Positions 15,970 to 26,794 are shown, numbered from the stretch's first letter. The stretch: 38,067 nucleotides of DNA from ZC4RG19 sp017577565 (GCA_047459075.1 VSCH01000027.1:1-38067); one strand, 5' to 3'. The notes: generated from the letters alone by a model not told the origin. Numbers and translations: made by a program.

Positions 15970-17213
15970 CCGACGTGGCCATCCTCGCCACCGACCCGCT
16001 GCTGCGGGGCGACATCGGCCTGCCCGAGGTGCTGATCGTCCTGGTCAAGACGCTCATCGCCTTCGGGCTCCTGCTGGTGTCGGTGATCTTCATGATCTGG
16101 TTCGAGCGCAAGGTCCTCGGCGACCTGCAGAACCGGGTCGGGCCCAACAAGGCGGGGCCCTGGGGGCTGCTCCAGACCCTCGCCGACGGCCTGAAGCTGA
16201 TCATGAAGGAGGACATCATCCCGGCGAAGGCCGACCGCCGGGTGTTCATCCTGGCCCCGTTCCTGTCGGCCGTGCCCGCCTTCGTCACCTTCTCGGTGGT
16301 GCCGGTCGGCGGCGGCTTCGACGGCGAGCGGTTCGGCGCGATCCGCGTCTTCGACCGGGACACCTACCTCCAGCTCGCCGACCCGCCCGTCGGCGTGCTG
16401 CTCGTGCTGGCCATGTCGTCGATCGCCGTCTACGGCGTGATGCTGGCCGGCTGGTCGTCGGGGTCGAAGTGGCCGCTGCTCGGCGCCGTGCGCGGCTCCG
16501 CGCAGATGGTCAGCTACGAGGCCGCCATCGGCCTGTCGGTGGTGGCGGTGGTCATGCTGTCGGGCTCGCTGTCGACCCACGACATCGTCGTGGCCCAGGC
16601 CGGCGACGGCTACGAGCTGTTCGGCGCCATCCCGATCCCGCGCTGGAACCTGATCGCCACCGGGGTCGTCCCGTTCGTCATCTTCCTGCTCGGCGCCACC
16701 GCCGAGCTGAACCGGCCGCCGTTCGACCTCGTCGAGGCCGAGCAGGAGCTGGTCGGCGGGTTCCACACCGAGTACTCGTCGTTCCGCTTCGCGCTCTTCT
16801 ACCTGGCCGAGTTCATGAACACGATCACGATGTCGGCGATCATCGTGACGCTGTTCTTCGGCGGCCCCGCCGGCCCGGCCTGGTTCGGCCCCGGCTGGCT
16901 GTCCGGCATCGTCTGGTTCACGCTGAAGCTGCTGGTCTTCCTGTTCGCCTTCGTCTGGGCCCGGGCCACGGTGCCCCGGTTCCGCTACGACCAGCTGATG
17001 GGCATCGGCTGGAAGGTCCTCATCCCGCTCGCCCTGGCCTGGCTCCTGCTCCTCGGCGCCATCAACATCGGCCGGGACGAGGGCTGGAACATGGCCGCGG
17101 TGGTGGCCGTGACGCTCCTCGTGATCGTGGTGGCCTGGGGTGCGCTCACCGGGGCGATCGACGTCGCCGAGCGCCGCCGGCTCTCCACCGACGACGAAGA
17201 GGTGCTGTTCTGA
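15966..17213 (+). CDS. nuoH: NADH-quinone oxidoreductase subunit H (nuo1)
   Basis: A 415-residue membrane subunit with about eight helices, lining the quinone channel and the first proton path. The canonical first-loop motif is intact (W-F-E47-R48-K-V...N-R-V-G-P-N-K-A-G), as is E-L-N-R-P-P-F-D-L-V-E-A-E-Q-E-L-V-G-G. The ATG overlaps the nuoG stop by four bases (ATGA). The C-terminus has ~60 extra residues with an added hydrophobic segment and an acidic end compared with short NuoH. Confidence 0.95.
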   Translation: MTDVAILATDPLLRGDIGLPEVLIVLVKTLIAFGLLLVSVIFMIWFERKVLGDLQNRVGPNKAGPWGLLQTLADGLKLIMKEDIIPAKADRRVFILAPFLSAVPAFVTFSVVPVGGGFDGERFGAIRVFDRDTYLQLADPPVGVLLVLAMSSIAVYGVMLAGWSSGSKWPLLGAVRGSAQMVSYEAAIGLSVVAVVMLSGSLSTHDIVVAQAGDGYELFGAIPIPRWNLIATGVVPFVIFLLGATAELNRPPFDLVEAEQELVGGFHTEYSSFRFALFYLAEFMNTITMSAIIVTLFFGGPAGPAWFGPGWLSGIVWFTLKLLVFLFAFVWARATVPRFRYDQLMGIGWKVLIPLALAWLLLLGAINIGRDEGWNMAAVVAVTLLVIVVAWGALTGAIDVAERRRLSTDDEEVLF

Positions 17214-17950
17214 TGGGCTACCTCGACGGCTTCCGCGTCACCTTCAAGAAGCTCTTCGAGGAGCGGCTGACGCGGGACTACTCCAAGCACAACCCCGACC
17301 CCGACGCCAAGGCCCCCACCGCGCTCCGCCGTCACGGCCGGCACGTCCTCAACCGCTACGAGGACGGCATGGAGAAGTGCATCGGGTGCGAGCTGTGCGC
17401 GGGCGTCTGCCCGGCCCGGTGCATCTACGTGCGGGGCGCCGACAACCCGCCCGACGACCCGGTCTCGCCGGGCGAGCGCTACGGCTACATCTACGAGATC
17501 AACTACCTCCGCTGCATCCACTGCGACATGTGCGTGGAGGCCTGCCCCACCGAGGCCATCACCGAGACGAAGCTGTTCGAGTTCAGCTTCACCAGCCGCG
17601 AGGACGCCATCTACACGAAGGCCGAGCTCGTGGTGGGCGACGACGGCAAGCCCCGCCAGCTCCCGTGGGAGGACTGGTCGGACATCGACCGGGTCGCGCC
17701 GATGACCTCGGCGTGGATGCGGGCCACGGCGCCGTCGGGCGACGCCGACTTCGTCGGGCGCGTCGCCTGGTCGGGGGAGCTGGGCTTCGGGGTCAAGGAG
17801 CCCGAGCGGGGGCAGTCGGCCGAGGAGGGCGAGGTCGACACCGGCGAGGCCGACGCCATCTTCGCCCACCCCGGCGAGCCGGGTGGCCGGGCCGCCCACG
17901 ACCCGCCCCCGGGCAGCGAGGGCCACCGCGACGCCGGGGGGAGCGCCTGA
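17213..17950 (+). CDS. nuoI: NADH-quinone oxidoreductase subunit I (nuo1)
   Basis: A 245-residue protein with two [4Fe-4S] motifs: C56-x2-C59-x2-C62-x3-C66-P and C101-x2-C104-x2-C107-x3-C111-P (clusters N6a and N6b), linking NuoG to the N2 cluster in NuoB. The core is followed by ~100 residues including a Glu/Gly/Pro-rich low-complexity tail missing from its nuo2 counterpart. One-base overlaps at both ends (TGATG). Confidence 0.95.
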   Translation: MGYLDGFRVTFKKLFEERLTRDYSKHNPDPDAKAPTALRRHGRHVLNRYEDGMEKCIGCELCAGVCPARCIYVRGADNPPDDPVSPGERYGYIYEINYLRCIHCDMCVEACPTEAITETKLFEFSFTSREDAIYTKAELVVGDDGKPRQLPWEDWSDIDRVAPMTSAWMRATAPSGDADFVGRVAWSGELGFGVKEPERGQSAEEGEVDTGEADAIFAHPGEPGGRAAHDPPPGSEGHRDAGGSA

Positions 17951-18636
17951 TGGTCGAGCTGGTCGTCTTCGCCGTCGCCGCCGCGGCCTGCCTGGTCGGC
18001 GCGCTGGGCGTCGTCTTCAGCGAGAACCCGGTGCACGCGGCGCTGTCGCTCGTCGGCACCCTGTTCGGCATCGCCGTGCTGTTCGTGGCCCAGGAGGCGA
18101 ACTTCCTGGCCGCCGTGCAGGTCATCGTCTACGCCGGCGCCATCGTCGTCCTCATCCTGTTCGTGCTCATGCTGCTCGGCGTCGACCGGGTCGAGAACCT
18201 GCGGGTCGAGCCGCTCGTCGGGCAGCGGGCCGCCGCGGCCGTCCTGTCGCTCGGCGTGCTGGCGCTCGTCGTCGGGGCGCTCGCCTCGACCGGCTACGAG
18301 GTGACCGGGCCGGTCGGCGAGCTCGACGTCACGGTGGCCGACGTCAACCGGCTCGGCGAGTCGCTGTTCACCGACTACCTGTTCGCCTTCGAGATCACCT
18401 CGGTGCTGCTGGTCATCGCCGTGGTCGGCGCCATCACGCTGGCCCGCCGGCCCCGGGGCGAGGAGATCGTCGACCCCGGCCAGGCCGAGCGCGAGGCGCA
18501 GCTCGCCCGCCGCATGGCCGAGGCCGAGGCCCGGGCCGGCGGCGACGGCGCCGGCGAGGGCGAGGGTGCCGAGGAGGCCGAGGGCGCCGAGGCCGGGGCG
18601 GCCGGCGAGGCCGCCGCCGAGGAGGTCACCCGATGA
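17950..18636 (+). CDS. nuoJ: NADH-quinone oxidoreductase subunit J (nuo1)
   Basis: A 228-residue membrane subunit with five helices in ~170 residues. The pattern N-P-V-H-A-A-L-S-L near helix 2 and V-I-V-Y-A-G-A-I-V-V-L-I-L-F-V in helix 3 (the region that contains the pi-bulge in known structures) are typical. A Glu/Ala/Gly-rich tail of ~60 residues ends the protein. The ATG overlaps the nuoI stop by one base. Confidence 0.95.
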   Translation: MVELVVFAVAAAACLVGALGVVFSENPVHAALSLVGTLFGIAVLFVAQEANFLAAVQVIVYAGAIVVLILFVLMLLGVDRVENLRVEPLVGQRAAAAVLSLGVLALVVGALASTGYEVTGPVGELDVTVADVNRLGESLFTDYLFAFEITSVLLVIAVVGAITLARRPRGEEIVDPGQAEREAQLARRMAEAEARAGGDGAGEGEGAEEAEGAEAGAAGEAAAEEVTR

Positions 18637-18950
18637 TGGTCGCGCTCGAGGTCACCCCCGCCTGGTACCTGGTGCTGGGCGCGCTGATCTTCTCCATCGG
18701 GGCGTACGGCCTGATGGTGCGGCGCAACCCGCTCGTCATGTTCATGTGCGTCGAGCTGATGCTCAACGCCGTGACGCTCACCTTCGTGACCTTCTCGCGG
18801 ATGCTGCGGGACACCGGCGGCCAGTCGATCGTCGTGTTCGTGCTGGTCGTCGCCGCGGCCGAGGTCGTGGTGGGCCTGGCCATCATCGTCGCCCTGCTCC
18901 GCAAGCGACCCCACGCCACGGCCGACGACGTGGCGCTGCTCGAGGGCTGA
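18633..18950 (+). CDS. nuoK: NADH-quinone oxidoreductase subunit K (nuo1)
   Basis: A 105-residue, three-helix subunit. E41 (V-E-L-M-L-N-A) and E77 (A-A-A-E-V-V-V-G-L) correspond to the two buried glutamates of the proton path. Two consecutive ATGs (18633, 18636) overlap the nuoJ stop; the first gives a four-base ATGA overlap and is used here, and the second is equally possible. Confidence 0.95.
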   Translation: MMVALEVTPAWYLVLGALIFSIGAYGLMVRRNPLVMFMCVELMLNAVTLTFVTFSRMLRDTGGQSIVVFVLVVAAAEVVVGLAIIVALLRKRPHATADDVALLEG

Positions 18951-18959
18951 GAGGCACCC

Positions 18960-20923
<1,964 letters not shown>

Positions 20924-20924
<1 letters not shown>

Positions 20925-22696
20925 TGATCCCGGGTCTGCTCGCCAGCCAGAACGCGGGGCACTCGGCCCCCGGCTTCGACGTCCTCACCGCGCTCGTGCT
21001 GGTGCCGGCGGTGGGCGCGCTGCTCGTCGTCCTGGTGCCCCGGGCTCGGGCCGAGCTGCTCCGGGGCGTCGCGGTGCTCGCGGCCGCGGCCACCGGGGCG
21101 CTCGCCCTCTGGCTGCTCGCCGCCTTCGAGGTGGGCGAGGCCGGCTACCAGTTCGAGACCAACCGGGAGTGGATCTCGGACTTCGGCATCGCGTGGCACG
21201 TCGGCGTCGACGGCATCTCGCTGTTCCTCGTCGTGCTGACGGCCCTGCTGTTCCCGATCGCGATCCTCGGCGCCACGCCCGCCCACGACCCGAAGCCGTA
21301 CTACGCCTGGCTGCTCCTCCTCGAGGCCGGCTGCCTCGGCGTCTTCGTGGCCCTCGATCTCTTCATGTTCTTCGTCATGTTCGAGATCGTGCTCGTGCCG
21401 ATGTACTTCCTCATCGGCGGCTGGGGCTACGGCAACCGGGTCTACGCGGCGCTCAAGTTCTTCCTGTTCACGATGTTCGGCTCGATCTTCATGCTGGTCG
21501 GCATCGTGGCCACGGCGTTCCTGCACCGCGACGCCGTCGAGGACGCCAACCGGGCCGAGCGGCAGGAGATCCTCGCCGAGCTCGAGGGCGAGGAGCCGAC
21601 GCCCGCCGAGGAGGCGCGCATCGCCGAGCTCGAGGCGGACGTGCCGCTCACCTTCGACGTCGTCGAGATCGCCGAGTCCCGCACCATCGTCGACGACTCC
21701 GAGAGCGCCAACCCGGTCGACTGGTCGGCGGCCCGGTGGCTGTTCCTCGCCTTCGCCATCGCCTTCGCGGTGAAGGTGCCGCTGTTCCCGGTCCACACCT
21801 GGCTGCCGGACGCCCACACCGAGGCGCCGACGGCCGGGTCGGTCATCCTGGCCGGCGTCCTGCTGAAGCTCGGCACCTACGGCCTGCTGCGCTTCGGGCT
21901 CTACCTGTTCCCCGACGCCGCCAACTTCTTCGCCCCGACGCTCGTCACGCTCGGCGTGATCGGGATCATCTACGGGGCGATCGTCGCCGCCATGCAGCGC
22001 GACCTGAAGCGGCTGGTGGCCTACTCGTCGGTGGCCCACCTGGGCTTCATCGTGCTCGGCACGTTCGCCATCACCAGCCAGGGCCTGCAGGGCGGGCTGC
22101 TGCAGAACATCAACCACGGCCTGTCGACCGGCGCCCTCTTCCTCCTCGTCGGGATGATCTCCGACCGGCGCCACACCCGGGAGATCGCGGCGCTGCGCGG
22201 CCTGCAGAAGGTCGCGCCGGTCTTCGCCGCCGTGTTCACGGTCGTCATGCTGTCGTCGATCGGCCTGCCGGGGCTGAACGGCTTCGTCGGCGAGTTCCTC
22301 GTGCTCGTGGGGTCGTTCCTCACCCGCCGGTGGTGGGCGGTCGTGGCCGCGGCCGGCGTGATCCTGGCGGCGCTCTACCTGCTGTGGGCCTACCAACGGG
22401 TCTTCCACGGCGAGGTCGACGAGGACAACCGGGGCTTCGCCGAGCTCACCTGGCGCGAGGGGGCGGTGCTGGCGCCGCTCCTGGCGCTCATCGTGTTCCT
22501 CGGCGTCTACCCCAAGCCGGTGCTGGAGCGGATGCAGCCGGCCGTCGACCGGCTGATCGAGCACGTCGAGGGCAACAGCGACTTCGTGTCACCCGAGGTG
22601 GGCCGGCGGGGCGAGCAGCCGGCCGATGAGGACGACGCCGGCGGCGCCGAGGCCGCGGACGCCGGTGCGGACGAGCACGCGGAGGCAGGCAAGTGA
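20924..22696 (+). CDS. nuoM: NADH-quinone oxidoreductase subunit M (nuo1), antiporter-like
   Basis: A 590-residue antiporter-like subunit. E154 (F-E-I-V-L-V-P-M), K284 (K-V-P-L-F-P-V-H-T-W-L-P-D-A-H) and K315 (L-L-K-L-G-T-Y-G) are the proton-path residues. A hydrophilic, Glu-rich insertion of ~65 residues (about 202-268) separates two membrane helices that are nearly adjacent in other NuoM, and there is an acidic C-terminal tail. The ATG overlaps the nuoL stop by one base. Confidence 0.95.
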
Positions 22697-24231
22697 TGGC
22701 GGTGTTCGGCTCCCTCTCCCAGCCGCTCCCTGCCGACCCCACCCCGGTGGAGACGCCGAGCGTCGACTGGGCGGCGGCTGCGCCCCTGCTGGTCCTCGTG
22801 GGGGGCGCGCTCGTGCTCATGCTGTGGTCGTCGTTCGTGCGGTCGCGCCGGGCGACCCACCTCTACACGGCCTTCACCTGCCTGGTGGCGGTCGGCGCCA
22901 TCGGGGCGGTCGTGCCCCTGTGGCGCGAGGTGCAGGACGCGGACCGGGGGCCGTTCTCCACCTTCGGCGGCGCCGTGGGCGTCGACGGCTTCTCGCTGTT
23001 CATGACCGTGGTCATCGCCGTCGCCGTCGCGCTGGCCGCGCTGTTCATCGACGACTACCTGCGCCGTGAGCAGCTCGAGAGCGTCGAGCCGTTCGTGCTC
23101 GTGCTCCTGTCCGCGGCCGGCGGCGTGATCATGTCGCAGGCCAACGACCTCATCGTGCTGTTCCTCGGCCTGGAGATCCTGTCGATCGCGGTCTACGTGC
23201 TCGCCGCCTCCCACCGCCGGCGGGTGACCTCCCAGGAGGCGGGGGTCAAGTACTTCGTGCTCGGCGCGTTCTCGTCGGCCTTCTTCCTCTACGGCATCGC
23301 CCTCGTCTACGGCGGTACCGGCACGACCAACCTGATCGAGATCCTCGAGTACTTCAGCACCACCGTCGTCACCGACGACGGCCTCGTGCTCGCGGGCCTG
23401 GCGCTCATGCTCGTCGGCCTCGGGTTCAAGGTCGCGGCGGTGCCGTTCCACTTCTGGACGCCCGACGTCTACCAGGGCTCGCCGACGCCGATGGTCACCT
23501 GGATGGCCTCGGGCGTGAAGGCGGCCGGCTTCGCCGGGCTGATCCGGGTGCTGGTGCTGGCCTTCGACGCCTACGCGGTCGACTGGCAGCCGATCGTCTT
23601 CGCCCTCGCCGTCGCCACGCTGTTCGTCGGCGCGGTGCTGGCCGTCGTCCAGACCGACGTCAAGCGGATGATGGCCTACAGCTCGATCAACCACGCCGGC
23701 TTCGTCCTCGTGGGCGTGCAGGCGGCCACCGACCAGGGCGTCGAGGCGGCGCTGTTCTACCTGGCCGCCTACACGTTCCTGATCGCCGGCACGTTCGGGG
23801 TGATCACGCTCGTCGGCCGCCGGGGCGACGGCCACCACCGGCTGGACGACTACCGGGGCCTGGCCCGCACCCAGCCGGGGCTGGCCCTCGTGCTGACGCT
23901 GTTCCTGCTCGCCCAGGCCGGCGTGCCGCTGACCTCCGGGTTCTTCGCCAAGTTCTACGTCATCGTCGCCGCGGTCGACGCCGGGTCGACCGTGCTGGCG
24001 GTGGTGGCGATGCTCTCGTCGGTCATCTCCGCCTACCTCTACCTGCGGATCACGGTCAGCCTCTACATGAGCGACCCCACGGAGGAGGGGGCGCCGCGCC
24101 TGCGGGTGCCGGTCGCGGCCGGCATCGCGCTCGCCCTGTGCGTCGCCGTCACGCTGGTGGCGGGGGTGTGGCCGGGGTCGATCGCCGAGACCGCCCGCGA
24201 CGCCGTCCCGGTCCTGGCCGCCGTGGGCTGA
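22696..24231 (+). CDS. nuoN: NADH-quinone oxidoreductase subunit N (nuo1), antiporter-like
   Basis: A 511-residue antiporter-like subunit and last gene of nuo1. E160 (G-L-E-I-L-S-I), K245 (F-K-V-A-A-V-P-F-H-F-W-T-P-D-V-Y) and K275 are visible. The ATG at 22696 overlaps the nuoM stop by one base; a GTG one codon earlier would add only one Met. It is followed by a 10-bp perfect hairpin. Confidence 0.94.
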   Translation: MAVFGSLSQPLPADPTPVETPSVDWAAAAPLLVLVGGALVLMLWSSFVRSRRATHLYTAFTCLVAVGAIGAVVPLWREVQDADRGPFSTFGGAVGVDGFSLFMTVVIAVAVALAALFIDDYLRREQLESVEPFVLVLLSAAGGVIMSQANDLIVLFLGLEILSIAVYVLAASHRRRVTSQEAGVKYFVLGAFSSAFFLYGIALVYGGTGTTNLIEILEYFSTTVVTDDGLVLAGLALMLVGLGFKVAAVPFHFWTPDVYQGSPTPMVTWMASGVKAAGFAGLIRVLVLAFDAYAVDWQPIVFALAVATLFVGAVLAVVQTDVKRMMAYSSINHAGFVLVGVQAATDQGVEAALFYLAAYTFLIAGTFGVITLVGRRGDGHHRLDDYRGLARTQPGLALVLTLFLLAQAGVPLTSGFFAKFYVIVAAVDAGSTVLAVVAMLSSVISAYLYLRITVSLYMSDPTEEGAPRLRVPVAAGIALALCVAVTLVAGVWPGSIAETARDAVPVLAAVG

Positions 24232-24236
24232 GGTGG

Positions 24237-24273
24237 GCGCCGCCGGCCACCCCCGGACCATGCCCGGCGGCGC
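24237..24273 (+). terminator. GC-rich hairpin after nuoN (nuo1), without U-tract
   Basis: GCGCCGCCGG (24237-24246) and CCGGCGGCGC (24264-24273) form a perfect 10-bp stem with a 17-base loop, starting 6 bases after the nuoN stop. No T-run follows, as is common in GC-rich actinobacteria, so termination could be partial. This is the first real gap after 21 kb of packed genes. Confidence 0.5.
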
Positions 24274-24324
24274 ACGCCCGGGCCGGGGCGGGGGAGGACG
24301 CCGACCGCCGTCGTGTGGTGAAAT

Positions 24325-24358
24325 CCCCCAGGGCGCGCGCCTTCTCCCCCAGACTGGG
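24325..24358. promoter_or_regulatory. Direct repeat CCCCCAG x2 and palindrome before the sigma gene
   Basis: CCCCCAG occurs at 24325-24331 and again at 24346-24352, spaced by 21 bases (two helical turns). The second copy runs into CCCAGACTGGG (24348-24358), a perfect odd palindrome. Both lie 30-65 bases before the sigma factor start, where an operator or an alternative-sigma promoter would be. No canonical -10 is visible. Function is inference. Confidence 0.3.
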
Positions 24359-24388
24359 CAGCGTCGAGCGACCAGTGGTGCCACCACC

Positions 24389-25681
24389 GTGCCGAGGACC
24401 AAGCGACTGACCGACGCCACCCTCGTCCGCCGGTCCCAGCAGGGGGACCGGCGGGCGTTCCGCGCCTTGCTCGGGCGCTACGACTGGCGCCTGCGGGGCC
24501 TGGCCTACGCGCTCCTGCTCGACCGGGCCGAGATGGACGTCGCCGTCACGACCGGCTACGTGCGGGCCTGGCGCGACGTCGTGCGCATCAAGCCCAAGGA
24601 CGACGTCGCCACCTGGCTCTACCGGGTGACCTACAACGCCTGCATCGACCGGCTCCGCCACCTCGAGGCGGCGGCCGCCCGAGCGGCGTCCGAGGGCGAG
24701 CCGGCGGCCGGCGGGCCCCGGGAGGAGCTCACCGGCATCGCCGCCGGCCTGGCGTCGCTGTCGGCTCCCGAGCGGGTGGCGGTCGTGCTGGTCGACCGGG
24801 AGGGCTTCTCGCCGTCCTCCGCCGCCCGCATCCTGGGGCAGACCCCCGGCACCCTCCAGCGCCTGCTCCAGCGGGCGCGCGACAAGCTGGCCGCCCACGT
24901 CGACGAGCAGGGGCTGGCGGCGCCGGCGCCCGCCACGGACGCGGCCGAGGAGGCGGCGACCGCCGAGGCCGGCGCGGCGGGCGACGCCGGCGGGGAGCCG
25001 TCGCCGGCGGCGGAGGCCTCCGCCGGACCGGACGCCGAGGTCGACGCGGCGGCGTCCGAGGGGTCCGCGGTCGAGCCCGAGGCCGTCGCGCCCGCCCCCG
25101 ACCCCGGCGCGCCCGCGGGTGGTGCTGCGGTGGCGGACACCGCCGAGCCCGGCGCGCCCGCGGCGGACGGCGCCGCGGTCGAGCCCACCGCCCCGGCCGA
25201 GCCCGCCGGGCCCGTTGCCGCGGCGGCCGAGCCCCGGGGCGACGACGCCGAGCCCGCCGCCGCACCGGACGCCGGCACCGCGCCGGACGAGCCGGCGCCC
25301 GCGCGCCCCGCACCCGATGCCGACGCCGCGGCCCCGGCGCCGGCGCCCGAGGGGGGCGCCCAGGTCGTGCCGCTCGACCTCGCCGCCGACCCCGCCGAGC
25401 GCACCCCGCTCGTCCGGGTCATCGCGCCCGGTGACGACGAGACCGCCGGGGCACCGCCCACGGACGGGGACCCCGCGGCCGAGCCCGCCGCCCCCGACGC
25501 CGGTGCCGGCCGAGGCGAGGAGGCCGGCGAGGGCGCCGACGACGCCGCGGTCATCCCCGTGCCGCTGGCCCGCGACCGGGGGCGGGGCCGCCGCGGCCGG
25601 CGGAAGGCGCGGGCCGCCGCCCGGCGGTCCGAGGGCGCGCCCCGCACCGGCACCGACGACCCGCCCGGCGACCCGAGCTGA
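24389..25681 (+). CDS. RNA polymerase sigma-70 family (ECF-like) factor with long disordered C-terminal tail
   Basis: A 430-residue protein if started at the GTG at 24389. Region 2 spans about 10-95 (R-R-S-Q-Q-G-D-R-R-A-F-R-A-L-L near the start; A-T-W-L-Y-R-V-T-Y-N-A-C-I-D-R-L-R at the end). Region 4 spans about 120-175, with a helix-turn-helix (S-P-S-S-A-A-R-I-L-G-Q-T-P-G-T-L-Q-R-L-L). Residues ~176-430 are Ala/Pro/Asp/Glu-rich, with two short hydrophobic islands (Q-V-V-P-L-D-L; V-I-P-V-P-L) and a basic patch (R-G-R-R-G-R-R-K). ECF sigma factors are usually under 250 residues, so the tail is exceptional. An in-frame start at 24233 is unlikely: it would add 52 Gly/Arg-rich residues across the terminator hairpin. 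It lies 6 bases before a one-TM protein, its probable anti-sigma factor. Confidence 0.85.
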   Translation: MPRTKRLTDATLVRRSQQGDRRAFRALLGRYDWRLRGLAYALLLDRAEMDVAVTTGYVRAWRDVVRIKPKDDVATWLYRVTYNACIDRLRHLEAAAARAASEGEPAAGGPREELTGIAAGLASLSAPERVAVVLVDREGFSPSSAARILGQTPGTLQRLLQRARDKLAAHVDEQGLAAPAPATDAAEEAATAEAGAAGDAGGEPSPAAEASAGPDAEVDAAASEGSAVEPEAVAPAPDPGAPAGGAAVADTAEPGAPAADGAAVEPTAPAEPAGPVAAAAEPRGDDAEPAAAPDAGTAPDEPAPARPAPDADAAAPAPAPEGGAQVVPLDLAADPAERTPLVRVIAPGDDETAGAPPTDGDPAAEPAAPDAGAGRGEEAGEGADDAAVIPVPLARDRGRGRRGRRKARAAARRSEGAPRTGTDDPPGDPS

Positions 25682-25687
25682 CCGGCC

Positions 25688-26692
25688 GTGGCCCGCAAGA
25701 ACCCCGCCCACCTGCGCCGTGGCGGCGCGGACGACCTGAGCGGCGACACGACGGCGATGACGCCCGCCGAGGAGGGCGGGCTGCCGCCCGCGTCGACGCC
25801 GGTCGAGCGGGCGCTGCGTGCGCTGGAACCGCCCCGGCACGCCTCGGGCTTCTGGACGCGCCTCGACGAGCGCCTGGCCGACGAGCCCCAGCTGCGGCTC
25901 ACGCCCCGCTCGGCGATCCGGCCCATCACCCAGCCACCGCCGGTCGTCGACGACAGCAGCCTGGCCAGCACGCTGAAGGGCGGCCTCCCGCCGCCCCGGC
26001 GCACGCACCGCCGCACCGTCGTCGCCGTCGTCGCGGTCCTGCTGCTCGCGCTCCTCGTCGTCGCCGCGCTGCAGGAGCCGGACGACGACGCCGCCACGAG
26101 CGACACCACGACGACGGTGGCCGGCGACGCCCAGGGCGGCGAGCCGGCGTCCCCCGAGGAGACGACGATCCCCACGACGACGCTCCCGCCGGGGGCGATC
26201 GACCCGGCCGAGCCGCTCACCCCGGCGGGCGTCGGCCCGCTGCGGATCGGCGCGACCTTCGCCGAGCTGCAGGCCGCCGGCGTCCAGCTCCAGGTCGACC
26301 AGGCCACGTTCGAGGGGTCGGGCGGCACCTGCTACGACGCCAAGATCCCCGGCGCGCTCGACCTCATCCTCCGCTTCCGGCCGCCCGACGACCGGTCGTC
26401 CGTCGACGACCCGGGCGAGGGCGTCCTGGCCTCGGTCTCCATCGAGTCGGCCCTGCCGACGACCCGCGCCACCGACAGCGGCCTCGTCCTGGGCTCGCCC
26501 CAGGACCAGGTGCTGGCCGCCTACGGCGGCAACCTCGACGAGCGCCAGCACCCGTTCATCGCCGGCGGCCGCATCTTCCGGGCCGACGCCGGCAACGGGC
26601 TCGGCATCGCCTTCTTCACCGACGGGCTGGGGGTCGTCCGCATCTCCGTCGGGTTCATGGACACCATCCGGTTCATCAACCAGTGCCGCTGA
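25688..26692 (+). CDS. One-TM membrane protein, probable anti-sigma factor
   Basis: A 334-residue protein. The cytoplasmic N-terminus (1-105) contains T-P-V-E-R-A-L-R-A-L-E and H-A-S-G-F-W-T-R-L-D-E-R-L, short helices like those of anti-sigma proteins. One membrane helix lies at about 109-127, then a Thr/Pro-rich linker. The extracellular domain (~165-334) has two similar stretches, L-R-I-G-A-T-F-A-E-L-Q-A-A-G and L-V-L-G-S-P-Q-D-Q-V-L-A-A-Y-G, and two cysteines (G-T-C-Y; N-Q-C-R at the end). The gene directly follows the sigma factor (6-base gap), which is the main reason for the anti-sigma call. I do not recognise the sensor domain. No zinc-binding H-x3-C-x2-C motif is present. Confidence 0.65.
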   Translation: MARKNPAHLRRGGADDLSGDTTAMTPAEEGGLPPASTPVERALRALEPPRHASGFWTRLDERLADEPQLRLTPRSAIRPITQPPPVVDDSSLASTLKGGLPPPRRTHRRTVVAVVAVLLLALLVVAALQEPDDDAATSDTTTTVAGDAQGGEPASPEETTIPTTTLPPGAIDPAEPLTPAGVGPLRIGATFAELQAAGVQLQVDQATFEGSGGTCYDAKIPGALDLILRFRPPDDRSSVDDPGEGVLASVSIESALPTTRATDSGLVLGSPQDQVLAAYGGNLDERQHPFIAGGRIFRADAGNGLGIAFFTDGLGVVRISVGFMDTIRFINQCR

Positions 26693-26734
26693 GCTCCCGG
26701 ACGGCGGGGGTGCCCGGGCCCGTGGTCGGCGCCG

Positions 26735-26749
26735 TGTGACCAGGTCACG
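26735..26749. promoter_or_regulatory. Palindromic operator candidate upstream of the nuo2 promoter
   Basis: TGTGACCAGGTCACG contains the perfect 13-bp inverted repeat GTGACC-A-GGTCAC (26736-26748), ending 8 bases before the -35-like element. It shares the half-sites TGTGA/TCACG with the repeat at 2806-2821 but has a 5-base spacer. The position (about -52 from the predicted transcript start) suits an activator site. An overlapping longer hairpin, GCCCGTG...CACGGGC (26718-26752), could instead end transcription of the sigma unit. Confidence 0.45.
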
Positions 26750-26756
26750 GGCGGCT

Positions 26757-26786
26757 TTGGCCCCTCGTGCAAACGATCACTAGGCT
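26757..26786 (+). promoter_or_regulatory. Promoter for the nuo2 operon, probably giving a leaderless mRNA
   Basis: TTGGCC (-35 like, 26757-26762), an 18-base spacer and TAGGCT (-10, TANNNT type, 26781-26786) end 8 bases before the GTG start of nuoA2 at 26795. That distance places the transcription start at or next to the start codon, as in actinobacterial leaderless genes, and fits the lack of a ribosome binding site. Confidence 0.5.
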
Positions 26787-26794
26787 CCGCCCAC

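Noticed and set aside
24233..24388. Upstream start for the sigma factor (GTG at 24233)
   Set aside because: The added 52 residues are Gly/Arg/Pro-rich, cover the terminator hairpin after nuoN and lack family similarity; sigma region 2 begins shortly after the GTG at 24389.
24914..25681. Possible frameshift explaining the odd C-terminal tail of the sigma factor
   Set aside because: The tail stays in the high-GC3 frame to a stop 6 bases before the next gene, and contains composition like other tails here. No other frame gives a recognisable protein.
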